64,000 bases of DNA from Temnothorax longispinosus (lineage: Eukaryota; Arthropoda; Insecta; Hymenoptera; Formicidae): NCBI RefSeq assembly GCF_030848805.1, contig NC_092363.1, forward strand, positions 186,001 to 250,000. Direction: 5' to 3'. The stretch's first letter is position 1, and each line of letters starts with the position of its first letter. The position numbers and the translations under genes were made by a program. Below are positions 46,144 through 59,526 of this stretch, piece by piece. The notes under the pieces were generated by a model. The model was not told the DNA's origin. It did not search any database and saw only the letters and a program-made list of their open reading frames with translations.

Positions 46144-47547
46144 CGGGCAAAGTTTGAAGTTGATCAAATTACGCTCGGATGACATCGTCTCATCTCCGAC
46201 CCTCTCGTAGCTTCCTACGAGAGTGGAGGCTAATGAAAGAATAAATACTTGATGCCGTGTGCCTAATTATGTCGCGGCTCTTGAGTTAAGGCGTAGGTAA
46301 CTACGGGAGATGAATCAGAGGAGAGTCTACGAGAGAGGATTTTAGAAAGAAAGTTGCAACGGGGCGCGGCAGTGAAAGAGGGATCCAAGATTGGTGGCTT
46401 GATCTTGAATAATTGATAACGGCTCCTCGCGTGCGCTTAAAAGCCTTTGACTGCTTAATCTTTCACGTTCAAAAGTGCTGGCGCTGCTGCTGCTACCTCG
46501 ATTCTTGTAATTCGACAACTGAAAAAGCGTTTTTCAAATAAATTATAGCTCAAATAGATAAGAAAAATGTGTCATATGTAATGATCTTTGTTGAAAAAAA
46601 TCTTCAATTATAGCAATAGAATATTCTTTCAGTTTTTCTAGCTTGAGAAAATTGTGTTTAAGCTGATTTCTTTTCTACAGTTGATTTTCTTACAGAGCTC
46701 TTTGAGTCTCACGTTTTTGTAAGAGACCCCCCCCCTCAATATATAAATTTTTAATGTCGCCAACAAAATTTCGACAAAATTGGAATGATAAACTTCAAAC
46801 TAATTTTCCTGCAAACTAATTTACAGAACTCCCGATTCTTTTTTCGTATGATCAAAAGGAATATTAGCCTTTGACGGACAAAAGCAATGGCTGCCGAAGG
46901 CAGAACACGGCCGTTCGCGCCCTTCATCGTTCCACCATAATTTCCGAGAATGAGATAAGCTACATCTCTCCCCCAGATCGTCGGACGATGCCATGGGGTT
47001 TGCAACCCTCTCCTTGTCTCAACCCCTCTCGGTTCTTTGCGCGTTGGGGTTGTATCTGGGGAGCCTTCGTGCAACTGACCAATGCGCCATTGGCTAGCCG
47101 TACTAATCAATAAATCGTTCTGTGCAGCGGCCGAACCGACGTTCAGACGCCCTTCGTATCAAAGGGGCGACCTTCCGGTTCACCATCGTCGCGCGAAATG
47201 GATGCCACGATGCACTCTCTTCATTCTCATCGACCGGCTCTTGCCCGCTCGGTTGTTTGCTCCTAAGATGGAACCAGCGATCACGATGACTCGCGATAAA
47301 GTCTCATTCTTGCCTTCGAATCGCTTCATCTCGGTACTATGACAAATGTTCCCATACAGAATGTTCCTGTACGCAGATAAATTTCTTATGAAACGCTAGA
47401 ACTTTTTTTTCGTGTTTCTTAAAATGTCTAAATATGAAATTATTTTATATTGAGCATTAATAAGTTAGCGAGTTAAATCTCAGAAGTATAGAATTAGTAC
47501 AGAAGAGAGATAATATATAATAACGAGTGCATTATGTTTGAATTTAA
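44046..47547. other. No gene seen; GA microsatellite and GC-rich patches
   Basis: No supported gene. TATAAA at 44423-44428, followed about 90 bases on by GTGAGTA (from 44516), could be read as a promoter and splice donor, but nothing else supports a gene. A GA microsatellite is at 46089-46142 and an 8-9-nt C run at about 46,728. The GC-rich patch at 46,870-47,340 gives chance frames below 120 codons. Confidence 0.5.
46089..46142. repeat. (GA)n microsatellite
   Basis: GA dinucleotides, interrupted by TGAAAGT near 46,100 and pure from about 46108. Confidence 0.93.
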
Positions 47548-48340
47548 TCTATACTATTATTATAAAGCAACAGGGTTTGCATTTTTTTTTGTTCGCTATG
47601 ATCTCGGAAACCAATGGACCGAATTTTTACCAAACGTATATGAAATAGGGGTAGAATTTTCCGGGGAGTGCTATAGGGTGTATAATTTTTTGTTACCGAT
47701 CTTCTGGAAACCGGTTTTTCTAATTTCTTCAATTTTTCGGGAAATAATTGGCCGAATCTCAAAGAATTATAGATCAAGCAGGGGCAGAATTTTTTGGGGA
47801 GTGCTATAAACTGTATAATTTTTCGTTACCGATCTTTTTGGAAACCGGTACAGAAATTTTTTCAATTTTTCGGGAATTTATTGACCGAATCTTAAAGAAG
47901 TGGTAGAATTTTACGGGGAGTGCCATGATGTGTACAGTTTTTGTTACCGATCTTTTTGGAAACCGGTTTTTTTAATTTTTCCAATTTTTAGGGAAATAAT
48001 TGATTGAATCTCAAAAAATTATACATGAAGAAGGAGTATAATTTCCCGGGAAGTGCTATAAAGTGTACTATTTTTTGTTACCGATCTTTTTGGAAACCGG
48101 TTCGGAATGACCGAATCTCAAAGAATTGTACATAAAGTAGGGGTTGAATTTCCCGGGGAGTGCCATAAAGTATATAATTTTTCGTTACCGATCTTTTAAA
48201 AACCAGTTTTTTTAATTTTTTTAATTTTTCAGGAAATAATAAGGAGGGAGGGGGAGGGGGGAGGGAGGGAAAGAAAGAGAGACTATTTGCGTGTCTTAAT
48301 ACACATGTTCTCCGGGGCGAAGCCCGGCAAGGCATGCTAG
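47548..48340 (+). mobile_element. Helitron-like non-autonomous element (copy 2)
   Basis: It starts TCTATACTATTATTATAAAG directly after an A and ends GGCATGCTAG directly before a T, as expected for Helitron insertion between A and T. A 3' hairpin, CCGGG-GCGAAG-CCCGG (48312-48327), lies 9 nt before CTAG. The hairpin loop, the start, and the block TATGAAATAGGGGTAGAA are shared with 19000-19648. Most of the interior is a minisatellite. No Rep/helicase frame is visible; the 91-codon frame across the 5' part is repeat-derived. Confidence 0.82.
47640..48240 (+). repeat. Minisatellite inside Helitron, about 107-134 bp period
   Basis: The anchor TTACCGATCTT recurs at 47693, 47826, 47944, 48078 and 48185 (spacings 133, 118, 134 and 107). 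Units also contain GGGGAGTGCTATA, GGAAACCGG and TTTAATTTTT. They differ by substitutions and small indels, so the array is not freshly expanded. Confidence 0.85.
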
Positions 48341-50558
48341 TTCTCTAATAAAGCTAAAATTGTGTATTAACAAGAATGTATTGTAATAAACGCAATTCTC
48401 AATACTGATTGTGCTGAAAATAATAACACGTTTATTGATAACGGGCGTTTGCGGAGGACTGCTCGACTTTGATATTAAGGGACTTCATAGCATCCCCTTT
48501 TATTTCTTACGTCTTTACGCGAAAAGTCCGCGGTGGCCATTGATCGATGGAGACGGAGATGCGAATAAACAAAAGTTCGCGCCGGAGAGAGGGTGCCTCG
48601 CGTCATCAGTCATCGGTTTTGTCATGTGTGTGTGCTTCTGATGCGGACGGTAGAGACGCTACATCCTACAAATCATAGCTCCGCGGAAGCCACGAGGAAG
48701 AAAGAACGAGGATGGGCCATAACGTATACGATCTGGGCGGAACTTTCCTTTTTATTTCCTTGCTTTCGTCGGGAACAGTAGGATCGCCAGTGTGTTAAGA
48801 TTACGGCAAAATTTACGTTGCTATAAATGTAGAGTTTGAATAAGCGGTCGAAATACATCATATTATGTATAGAAGAGGTAATTTTGCTTTGTTAAAAATA
48901 ACTGCAAAAATTAAAAAATGTGAAAAGGAGCGTAAGAGAGATTAATGCAGTCACACCTGTTGGACTTACGCGAAAATCTATCGTAACGATAACATGAGCG
49001 TGCGACCGCGCGTTCGCAGTTTTCCGAATATTTCTGAATTTAATATTCTCGCGGGATCGGTAAGAGGGAGGGTCGCGGCGAGAGAGGTAGATCCATCAAC
49101 ATCCGCTTTACGGTTACACACGTGAGCCGGGCTTGCACAATCGGCTGCGTTTTGGAGGAAAGCGAAGGGTCAACAATAGCCGGGGCTCCTGGCTACACCC
49201 TACCCTGGCAGGACCATTTTGAATACGCATAACGATCGTTCATTGTGATCTTCGCTACGGTCCTACGGTGCTCCTTTGAAGTTTCTGGAAAATTGCGGGA
49301 ACATTACGCGATTCGGATTTTAGGCTCGATCGAGAGAAAAGAACGAAGAGTGAGGGTGAACCTAAAGAAATATCCCATAGCGATAGCAATCGATCTGTAT
49401 CGGAGCTGATAAATAATATCTGTTGGCTGTTAACACGTATAAAACGTATAGCTTTAAATATATGTAAATATAGCTTTTTGCATAGCCAGGCATAAGAAAG
49501 AGATTTTAAAGACGCTTTAATTTATGTTTTCGCCCAGTTTACACTCACTCCAGCCGATCCTTTAATTAAATCTTTTCATTTCGCGTTAACGCCGAGAGAG
49601 ACGTGCTACAGAAATTTAATTTGCCGAGAAATTAAATCGCGCGTCCTCTGTATTAATTAACAGAAACAAAAGGATCGTCGGCGCCTTTCGACGCGCAAGA
49701 GGCGAGTTAAATTACTCGTTGCACGAGGCACAGAAGATGACCCGGGGCGAAACAGTAATCCCGTGCTGTAAGTAAATTTCTTCTTCGCCTGTTTTTCCTT
49801 TCGACAGCGCTCCCGCTTCCCTCTGGGCATTACACGTTGTTCTACCAAGTCGAAGTTTGTTCCGGCAACTTAAGAAGACATCTAGAAACGCTCTCAGGAC
49901 CGCGGAGGATGAGATAGGGTCCGGTTGCCCTGGATACGGGCTCTCGCGTCTTCTTCCCGCGTTTACTTATCCGTTTACCATCCTGTCGAATATGAAAGTA
50001 TCACGTTATCATGCGGTTATAATGAACGCCTGCTCACTCAAATATAAGTATAATAGTCTTGTACTCTGAATCGACGTTTTCTTAACTTTGTAAACAGAAA
50101 GGAGATGCTAACGCTTTTGCACCCCAAAATTTACCCGCTTTAACTAATGCTCTTCTCATTTTACATATTAAATTGACGAACGTAAAATAATCTCATTCAC
50201 AAAAATAACACGTAACGTGTTTTTTTTTTTTTTAAGAATTATTGTATATAAGTGGCGAGATTAAATATGTACATGCGAGCGAATGGTAATAGCGAGAAAT
50301 TGTTATGGATAACTGGCTTGACAGGATATTACCTACGCAAATTAAATTAGAAGAAGCCAGAAGCCCGTGACCTACATATGCGCGTCGAATATCACACGCT
50401 GTGTTAATTCCGATAACGATCAAAACGTTGCACTTTTACGATTTCCGGACGTACGCGAACGTGGTCCCTTCGAGAATGACCTATTAATATTAGAGGAGCA
50501 TGCGTCATCAAAAAGATTTGATATAAAAGTTTCAAGAGGAACATCCCGAAAACTGCGT

Positions 50559-50561
<3 letters not shown>
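48341..50561. other. No gene seen
   Basis: No supported gene. GC-rich patches at 48,430-48,790, 49,000-49,380 and 49,660-50,000 have overlapping chance frames below 80 codons. A poly(T) run is at 50220-50233. Confidence 0.55.

Positions 50562-50609
<48 letters not shown>
50562..50609. repeat. (TA)n microsatellite
   Basis: Continuous TA dinucleotides. Tyr-Ile open frames on both strands here are artefacts of the repeat. Confidence 0.95.
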
Positions 50610-50612
<3 letters not shown>

Positions 50613-53600
50613 ACAATGCGATGCATTTATTTCAATGAAGCAATTGGGATTTTTCGTTGAGAGACAGCATTATGCATATTAAAAACAAACTATAATAACA
50701 TATCGTAGTGGAAATATGAATTTTTCGTGAAGAGGGTTGTCGTATAAAATTCATGTGATAATTCGGAAACTTCCTGTATGTACAGACCGTTGATTACAAA
50801 ATTGTTTTTGTCAACCGAGCACTCAGGTCGAGCTTGATAGGAATTTAATGAAAAAATAACAAAGGTAATTACAGTGGTTGACTTACGCGAATACGCAATC
50901 GCACCCCAGCGAGATCTGCTTACCCGCGAGATCGCTTATCTCACTTGATGTCTCTTCCTCCCCTCCCCCCACGCTTATTGAATTTACGCCGTGGTATCAC
51001 GCGCTGTATACGTCGTACTTAACGCTGTTGAACTTCATCGAAGATTTAAGTGGTTACATTCGAACTCGGACGTAATGGTACTTTCGCTCGACGGACCGGC
51101 CTTATACTTGTACGAGAGCCCGGCTAGAAACTACGCCCCAGAAAATATCGTTGAACTCAAATTAAAACTTCGCCGGACGATCAGGCAATCGCAGATTGCG
51201 GACGACGATCTTCACTATGCCCGAGAATTTTCCCCCTGATGCACTTTGCGATAGGAACGACCGCGCTGTACTTATATCCTAATTACACTCGGACTTCTCG
51301 GGAAGAAATTTTCACGAGAAGGATTTAGGTAAACTTTTATAATTTGCGTATTATTAAACGTTAATATAAATTCTTTTTACAAGCGCTACGTACATTCTCT
51401 GTAAATATAAGTAGATTTAGGAAAAAAAATATTTTTTTCTAACGTTTTTTTCGGTCGAAATTCTCCAAATTATTTCAGCATCCTTTATTGTTATATCCAA
51501 CGTCAAACTGTTTGAAAGGTCGATTTTCCGATTATTATCCAAACGAATTCACGTCGTGCGTAGCTCGAAGGCATTCTATACATCTGCCCGATCTTTTACT
51601 CCGAAAACGTGCGATTGTAAAGGGCACGCAACTAATCGGTCACTCCGCTAATTCTGGTCGGTCAGTGGGCAACGTACTTTCCTCTTTTTTTTATATATGT
51701 CCGGCGACTATATCGAGATCTATGGATCGGACTACCGTGAGCATTGTGAGCTTCGGGAGCGCGCAACTGCGGAGGTTACCGGTTTAACAGCTGCAGCAGG
51801 AGGAAAAAGCTTTTATCTGGCACTGACCGGTCAAGACTCGTTTAGGGTTCTCTCGGCAAGGGGAAAGAGAGAGGGGTCATAGAGAGAGAGTCGCAACCCC
51901 TACTTGAACGCATCGGGGGGTTGAGCGCTACATGAAGGGTAACGCGACCGGAATTATCGCACGTGCAATGGCTGACTGACGCCATTGCGGTTGTGTCCTG
52001 ACGTGTCAATCCTACACTATCTGATCTCAGTTGGACACACGGGCGAGACTGGAATCGAATAAGATGGGATCGAACGCCTCGTGATACAGTTTGATCGATC
52101 GAGGGGGATGATATAAGCCGATACAAATATTTCGCAGTCAGGCCGTTCCTGTATAAAAGAATTCATTATATAATAAACGTGTGTTTTGAATACAGTGCTA
52201 TTTAATACAAAGGCCATTTTCCTCTCAACGACATTTCGAGACTCAAAATAAGATAGGTGACAAGAATGAAATCTCCCACTGTTAAAAGGTATCTGAGAAT
52301 ATAAATCAATCTGAAACAAAACAAGACTATTCTCTTTTTCCATTTGTTTCGTATATTATAAGTACTCGCTGTGAGCGATTGCGACCCTCCTAACACGCAT
52401 TCAACAAAAAAAATGAAGATGTTTCCCCGTCGTCGCTACTACCCCAGTCTTCCTGCTTCTTTCCTGTATCTTTAACCGACTTTTTCAACGCCATATCGTA
52501 TGGATTACTCGTGCAGAGATGATATTTATGGCGATCGCGACGACCCTTAGAGGAGAGATACTGTTCCGAAGAAAGACGTACACATTTTCTATATATGTGG
52601 AATAGACATGATGTTTGTATAACGATACGTTTCCCCCATGGATGTCACGCGAATGATACGCCGCGTGTAATTATCACTATTTTAGTCGTAAAAATTATAT
52701 ATATGTGCAAGACTATACGTACTATCGATTACCACTCAATCGCCCATTCATCCCGATTGTCGTTTCTCACGCAAATGAATCATTTCGAGATGCGTATAGC
52801 GTTCTCACGCGTCTCTCACGCGATACATTTTTAATGGTCAATCGCACAATTTAGATACGTCCGACTATGCCAGCATGCGATGCACAATAAGGCACAGATG
52901 CGAGCTCGAGCGCAGTGCGGCACGATAACGCTAACGTTGTTTTCAGGTACCATTACTGGCGATCGAACGTTGCAGATATGAAATCGCAAGCGGCATTTCC
53001 TTGACGAGCTGATACACGTGCGGGAAAATCGTAACGAACTTTCACAAGCGAGAGTGTGGGAAAGACGCTGCCCGCCCCACGATCGTGCGGTATTTTCCCG
53101 ATGTGTTGTTCTTGAGGCTTGGCCCCCTTGGCATTGACCACTCGATCCCTCGGCCACCGGACTTCCGCCTACAAATGCCATCGTAATTCGGAAGGACGAG
53201 CTATTTAGTTTAACGAGAGAACGCCGGAGTCAGATTACGTGGAGAGTTTTGTGATATACGGGCAACCGTTTCTTATTTACATGGATAATTAAGTTATGTG
53301 AATAAAACAACGTCTTCGTTGTCTTACTTCTATGTAATGAAATTTCTGCATTTTGTCTCCTTTTCTCTTCATTATATGTATAAACTGTCTGTTTTATATT
53401 CTTTAAGGAAATATTTACAAAATTGGCTCAGAAATGAGATTTCAAAGGGACATCTCATGTTCGGAAATCATGTGTATACGCTTAAATTAATTAACTTTCG
53501 CAGTCTCGACGGGCTGCGTCTCAGATCTTGAGAAAAGAAAAAAAATCCAATTACATATTATAATGAACGTATAATTGATGTTCCGTCGTGTAAAACAGAT

Positions 53601-55126
53601 TCTAAGCTCGCGCCCTCCCTATCGTTCTCTCAGGAAGTTCACCGCGATCGCCGGGTGATTGACGATCGAAGGGTTACTCCTCCCGACACTTGCGGCACAG
53701 AGGACGAGCTCAACATGTGATTCCGCTCGTCCGTGAAACCACCTGCGGTCTGAAAATAGATCGTAGAAGTCGGTTACGCGCAGACACGGGCGAAAACTAG
53801 CAACGTATGTTAGTCTACATAATGTTGCATTCAGTTTTTAAGTGCATTCTTGACGACTATTGCTATTCGCAAGAGGAAGACTAATCACCGATGGTTGACT
53901 AATCCATTTTGATCCGCTTGAGCATGATGAATTTGTATCTCCAGAGATCATGTTGCCTCTGACAAAGGGTTAAAGACTAAACAGAGGAGTTTAGATAATA
54001 ATTTACAACTTAAATAGTTAAAGAAGAAATAAAAATTTCAAAAATTGGACAGCGTAAGTATTGATCTTCGTTATTCTTGCGCTTATTTTTTATATATATT
54101 CATCGTGCGCAAACAGATCAAAGTCGGTAATTAATCAATCATATTTTTTTCTTGTCAGACAGTTAAAATGATTAATAATCAATATGGTTAACACAAGAAA
54201 AAGTGGCATTTTCACGCGTATTTTTACAGCGAATGCTATTAACATACGAGCCGAGCTTGTTAGAAGAAATTTCACGTTACTAAGAAATCCTAATGGACTT
54301 CATTGAGCGCGCTGCATACGCGGAACCTGCTGCGTCCAAAGTAGAGCGAAACTTGTCACGAAATCCCATTTTACACTCCAATATCGGCGCGACAAAGAGA
54401 TTGGTACAGCCCGGCCGCAAAATTACGCGTAGATGAATGCCGGCTCCCGCATTCGAGGACGGCATTGTCCTTGTGTCATCAGGAGCGCATTACGATGACA
54501 GTAAGAAGCATTAAGGAACGCGACACAAGCATACGCACACGCGCGCATACACGATCCCTTCCTATTTGGCTGTGCGTGTTCCTGGTTGCCGCCGCATTTG
54601 CAGCGAGTGCGAGACGGCCGTGAATGACCAAGGTGGACGGCGTAATCCGTGATGACGCCACCTTTCTTCCTTGGCAAATCCTTGTTTGGGGAAACACCGG
54701 TATTCTTAGGAGGCACTGGGGCCGCTTCGCTACCGGGCGTTGCGATTGTTCTTCCATTATTGTCGGCCGCCAAGGCATATACTCCTCTTACACCTAATCC
54801 TTTAATCCTTGGGAAATGGAGCTGTTTGCAGACAAACGGATTGTGCGCGGCTGTCATTGTCCGCTTACGTGTAACAGATGCAAAATCTTGAATGCTCGAA
54901 TGTCGGCTAAAACTAGCACGGTCGTTATAGTTTTAGCTACCAGTTGTAGTTTTAGCTACCGTCTTACCCTTAGAGAAAGAAAAACGTGAGAGAAGTGAGA
55001 TAGTTGCCGAAGAATGAAGATTGTATATATTAAACTATTTTATTGAATGTAACAAATTATAACAAGTAATAAAGGCTCACACAAGATTAAAAATCAATAA
55101 AAAATATGGAGCATCGAGCCGTAACT
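50610..55126. other. No gene seen; mixed sequence
   Basis: No supported gene. Frames reach 116 codons (52,831-53,181 minus) and 144 codons (54,423-54,857 minus). Both overlap frames in other phases and look like chance products of GC-rich DNA. A short direct repeat, TAGTTTTAGCTACC, occurs twice at about 54,929-54,960. Confidence 0.55.
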
Positions 55127-55200
55127 GAGTGTTGGTGTTAAAATATTCTATATTTAACTACAGACGTTTCGAACTTTTATAGGACCATCCTTAGTGTCGC
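55127..55200 (-). mobile_element. Solitary Penelope-type end with CGAAACGTC block
   Basis: On minus the sequence reads CTAAGGATGGTCCTATAAAA then GTTCGAAACGTCTGTAG. This resembles the blocks at 41222-41252 and 41984-42012, but the CTGANGA box is changed to CTAAGGA, so any ribozyme would be inactive. No partner end was found nearby. Confidence 0.45.
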
Positions 55201-58200
55201 ATTACAAATAAGTCAGTCGGTTAAAAAGTTAATATATATTACATAAAAATTAAATTAATGCAACAGTTGAATCGCTGTTGGACGATACTGTAAAATTGTA
55301 ATGCTTTTATCTATTTACAACAATTCTGTGAGGTTTTAAAGAAAGTAAAAAATAATAAGTACATACATCAAAATTTGTTTCATTCTGTGAATTATGTTGT
55401 AGGGTCGACATTTCTGTTACAATGCAGTGTTCTGTTAACAATAAACTGACAAAATACAAATTACGTTGACTACAAGTGAACTCATAGTTGGCGATCTATA
55501 AATGAACGTCAATTATTTGTCAATCTAATATTTTGGACGACGAAATAAAAATTTTATTGTAAGCTTTGATAAAGAATAAAAATATAATTAAGTAGCATAA
55601 AAATAACACATTATTTCGATATGAACATAATGTTAGAGACAAAGTTATCTGACTGTACAGTGAAAGTCAATGTACTACAATAAAATTATTTATACTTTTA
55701 TTTATTTATTTTATGTTTTAAAATGGTATGAAAATGTACCATAAAATTTTAAACAATCACGATACAAAAGATATTTTAATTGCAATATTCTGCATAAATT
55801 TTTACTGCTGTTTAAAATTTCAAATCTCTGTTCACCATTCTTTTGCTGCTGTATTTAGATCGAGAATGAAGTTAGCTTGTTTAAAACTGTTGTATTGATT
55901 CAATGGAAATAAGAGCAAGCAGAAAACACACATAATGTTCACTAAAAGTTCGTGCAAGTCGTTTCGTCTCTCGTTCTCATCCGAATAGTCTGTCCGATCG
56001 TTGCCCGATCGGCCAGTGAGCTGTTCAAAAACCGAAAAAATAGAATTTGATCCCGGCTTAGGTCAGTGTCGAGCATCCTGGATCTGTCAATGCGTTTTTA
56101 CGTAACGCGCGGAGGGAGGCGAGTGAGAAAGAGAAAGGGAGGAAAGGGAAGACTCTAGATAGCCGCTCGAGATATAGGTCTCAGATACATTGTAGGCGGA
56201 AGGAGTTTCCTCTATTCACCAAAAGGAGCAGTCACCATTGTTACGTCACGGTCTTGTATTTCTGCGAGGCCGGTTGACGCCGATTGGCTATCGCGCTATA
56301 TGCCGATTCCGAAAGTAAGACGAGAAGGGTCCGCGGTTTCCCAGGTACGCCCTGGTCCGGTTCTGAAAAATCCGGTAACCACCTGGAAGGCAACGGTGCA
56401 CGATATGCATCTCCCGGTAGGAATAATGCCGATTTCAATGCCGCCGCATTTTGCCCTGAGAAATTACATAGATCAAGAAAGATCTTAAAATTAATTTAAC
56501 ATTTTTTTAGAGGAGACCTAATCTCGCGGAAACATATAGTCGATTCATGCGAAAAAATTAAAGATAAAAATTGATCATGCATATATTGGTAAATCTAATT
56601 TCAATTAATTTTAAAAAATTCTGAAAATCGGTTATTGTTTAAACTCAGATATCGCTTCGTGCGATCTTACTTAGCGAAATCATACTCTTATTTAATAATA
56701 AGGGAAAACACGATCGTTATATGATATACAATTAATTAAAATTAAACAAGCCAAATACAGTCCAAGCTTGGATGTTAACAGGCTAGTAATATTTTTTTGT
56801 GTACACGTAGATTTCTGCAACCTTAATAAATTGCGCGCCGACTAACTTGTCAGACTTACGACACAGCTCCCCGTTAGAGTGATAAAAATCCCTCTCTTCC
56901 CCTAATTAAATCGATTTGATTCAACTTATGACGCTAAGCATTTAAATAACTGTAAAGAATTTAGAAACTCTTATTGTAACTGATTATGCAATAAAAAGTG
57001 TTCTTGAAGAATTCTACGAGTTTCATCGACGTTGCGTTCGGAAATACATATATATATATATATATATATACATATATATAAAAAGTGTTTCTTATATAAT
57101 CGTACTTACAATTCCGATGTAACCCGATACGGAGACCGGAGTAACGTTACCGCGTGCGAACCACAATGAGAAAGAAAAAGCAGAAACGCGCGGCGAAATC
57201 AATTTGAATCGAACCGGCACGTAAGGGCCCTTAATTTTTTTGCGTTTCCCTGAAAACTCGTTTTACACGAGGGCGAAGAAAGAATCCACTCTGAAGCTTG
57301 GTGGAAACTCATCGCAGACGTTGATTGCGTTTGACAGCTTCCGCGTTTCTCGGCCTCTCGTTGTTCTCTCGTATCCCGAAGTGGTGGTCAAGGGATCCGG
57401 ATGAGTTTTTGAATCGGCACGGTGTAAGATGTGAGTTTTCACAGAGTACCTTACCTTCTCGGGAACCTTACGTTTTGGATGACTCGACTGGTGGGATCGA
57501 TCGTCGACGTTCGGAGCCGCTACCAGAGCACGCGGCGGAGGATTCATTACCGGGGATGGTTTCGCAAATTATCGTGACCGTGGTGGAATCACCGGCTGGC
57601 ATATGGCGCGCGCGTTCCAGAAGCGTGTCGGTGATTGCCTGCGTGTGCGGAAGGCCGAAGGAGCTACACAATGTTCTGCGAAGCGTGAACGATAGGCACA
57701 CCGACGGCGGAGCAGCCAATTTGCTCCGCGATTTTCGTGAAGAAATTCGTACTGCTTTCGCGTGGAGTACATCAGAAATGAATTATATCAGTTTCCGATA
57801 ATCCCCCTGACAATCAATCGCGTGTTCCGTTAAAAGGCGGATGATCGGCGGCGTGCAGGTGCTTTGTGTATTGGCTTATGCATCTCTACTGAGGCGCCTT
57901 GTGTATTGGATCAGCTCGATCGAGCGATCCGGACCGCGAAGATCGTTTGTTATATCGCAAAAACGACGAAGGAATTTAAGAGAAACTCCAACGGACGGTC
58001 TACCAATCGCATTGGTTGTCGAATGAGACAGAGGACTGTTTGCTCGCGCCGAAGAAAGGGAAGTGCAAGCCTTTCGCTCGCCGTGTGTCCAAACATTGGT
58101 ATTGTACGACGAAAGATTCGGCGAGGCGTGCACTGATTTGAAGAATCAACGGCACCGTCCATCTTTCCAAGAGATCACTCGTACCGTCGCGCAAATCCTA

Positions 58201-58802
58201 GCGACTCCTGCGACTCTTCGCGACCATTCTTTCGCGTCCTTTCGTAAGCACAATCCCGAAGAGCTTCGCCGGTCTAAATGAAATTACCAAGTAATCCGAG
58301 GGCCGGTGACATCAACAGGATTTAAGGGCAGATATTTGGATGTGCGTTTACTTCCTGCTCAGTTTGCTTTCAATTGAAGAATTCTCAAAGGAAATGTTCG
58401 ATTTCTCTCTTGTAAACATAGTTAGAAGTTGATAAATTAAAAAGTAATAGATATGTGAATTATTAATTTTCAGATAAGTAACTGCCTACTACTACTTTAG
58501 ATCATATTTAGATAATAATTTACACTATTCCATTAATGTAAAGTATGTTAGCGATAAAAAAGATCTTAACTTGAGTATCAGAAAAATTATTTGGACGTAA
58601 TGTAGCTTCTGTGCGGTTTCTTTATTTCTTAAACCATAAAAGCATCATAAATTTCATGAAATTTCAAGCTTAAAAAGGTGTATCCTCGTTAAATTATAAT
58701 GAGGATGGTCTATATATGACCAGCTTTAAAAATGTAAGAGGTCAATGACTAGCTGACGAAAAGGTAATAAAAGCATAAAAGCGAGGTAAAAAAGTGTCAC
58801 AG
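55201..58802. other. No gene seen; AT-rich then GC-rich island at 57.1-58.3 kb
   Basis: No supported gene. 55,200-55,900 is AT-rich. The GC-rich island at about 57,120-58,280 carries a 158-codon plus-strand frame (57325-57801) and several 60-94 codon frames on both strands, none with recognisable features. A TA microsatellite is at 57046-57080. Confidence 0.55.
57046..57080. repeat. (TA)n microsatellite
   Basis: TA dinucleotides with a single ACA interruption. Confidence 0.93.
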
Positions 58803-58826
58803 AAGAGGAAAAAGCTTTCTTATGTT

Positions 58827-58864
<38 letters not shown>

Positions 58865-59526
58865 CAGGGTGTCTTAAAATTTCACCGATAATCTTTGGGT
58901 AGTTATAAAAAATGATATAATAAGCATTTTCAATACAAAGTAGTGTCTAGTAGCGCGCTTTGCGCGCGCCATTTATTCTTGACTATTATATTTACTTATT
59001 CACGCATCAAGATAACCAAAATAAATTTGTAATAATCTATCATTTATAAGTTGTCAAAACATGAATCTTTCAGTACGAAATGAGCCAAGCGAGAGAACTA
59101 ATTAGCATCGCGGAAAAGAAGTTTCAATAAAATTCTTCGATAAAAAATAAATTTACTGATAACATGTCTTTTTTAAGAGTGAAAACCCATGTCCGCAAAT
59201 GACCTATTTTGGCATTATAAATCAAGTGAATCAAAGACTAGTTGTTTATGTCTATAGCTAGTTAAAATACAACATTATTTTCAGGGTCCGTGAATTCATA
59301 AATCGACGTTGCAATCTTTATATGAAAGTAAATAGTCACCATTTTGAATAACTACTGTAAATACTTCAATTCAAAAACCACTCTAGTGTCGAAACAGTTC
59401 ATTTGCGGACATGAGTTTATTAACAATAAATGTTTGTTATAGTGTCCTTTATAACTACACGAGTAGTTATAAAGGTCTGAGTTTGGGACACCCTGTATAT
59501 AAAATATAAGAAAGCTTTTTCCTCTT
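58803..59526. repeat. Inverted repeat enclosing a CAGGGTGT element
   Basis: AAGAGGAAAAAGCTTTCTT at 58803-58821 is exactly inverted at 59508-59526. Inside each arm lies AT-rich sequence, expanded into a TA microsatellite at 58826-58864 on the left, and then the TIR element. Either the real element ends at these outer arms, or the TIR element landed at the centre of an existing palindrome. Confidence 0.8.
58865..59495. mobile_element. TA-flanked TIR element with CAGGGTGTC ends
   Basis: CAGGGTGTCTTAAA (left) and CAGGGTGTCCCAAA (right, minus strand) are flanked by TA. Internal inverted pairs are GTAGTTATAAA near both ends and CATGTCCGCAAATGA (59188-59202 against 59399-59413). A GCGCGC-rich snapback is at 58953-58969. 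No transposase frame. The end sequence recalls the foldback at 13811-14379. Confidence 0.78.

Noticed and set aside
47534..47809. 91-codon open frame over the Helitron-like element
   Set aside because: It translates the element's repeat units and host boundary; no helicase or Rep motif.
54423..54857. 144-codon minus-strand open frame
   Set aside because: Overlaps a 99-codon frame in another phase of the same strand and an 80-codon plus frame; composition looks random.
57325..57801. 158-codon open frame
   Set aside because: No recognisable motif; overlapped by 83-94 codon frames on the other strand; no splice context or neighbouring coding signal.
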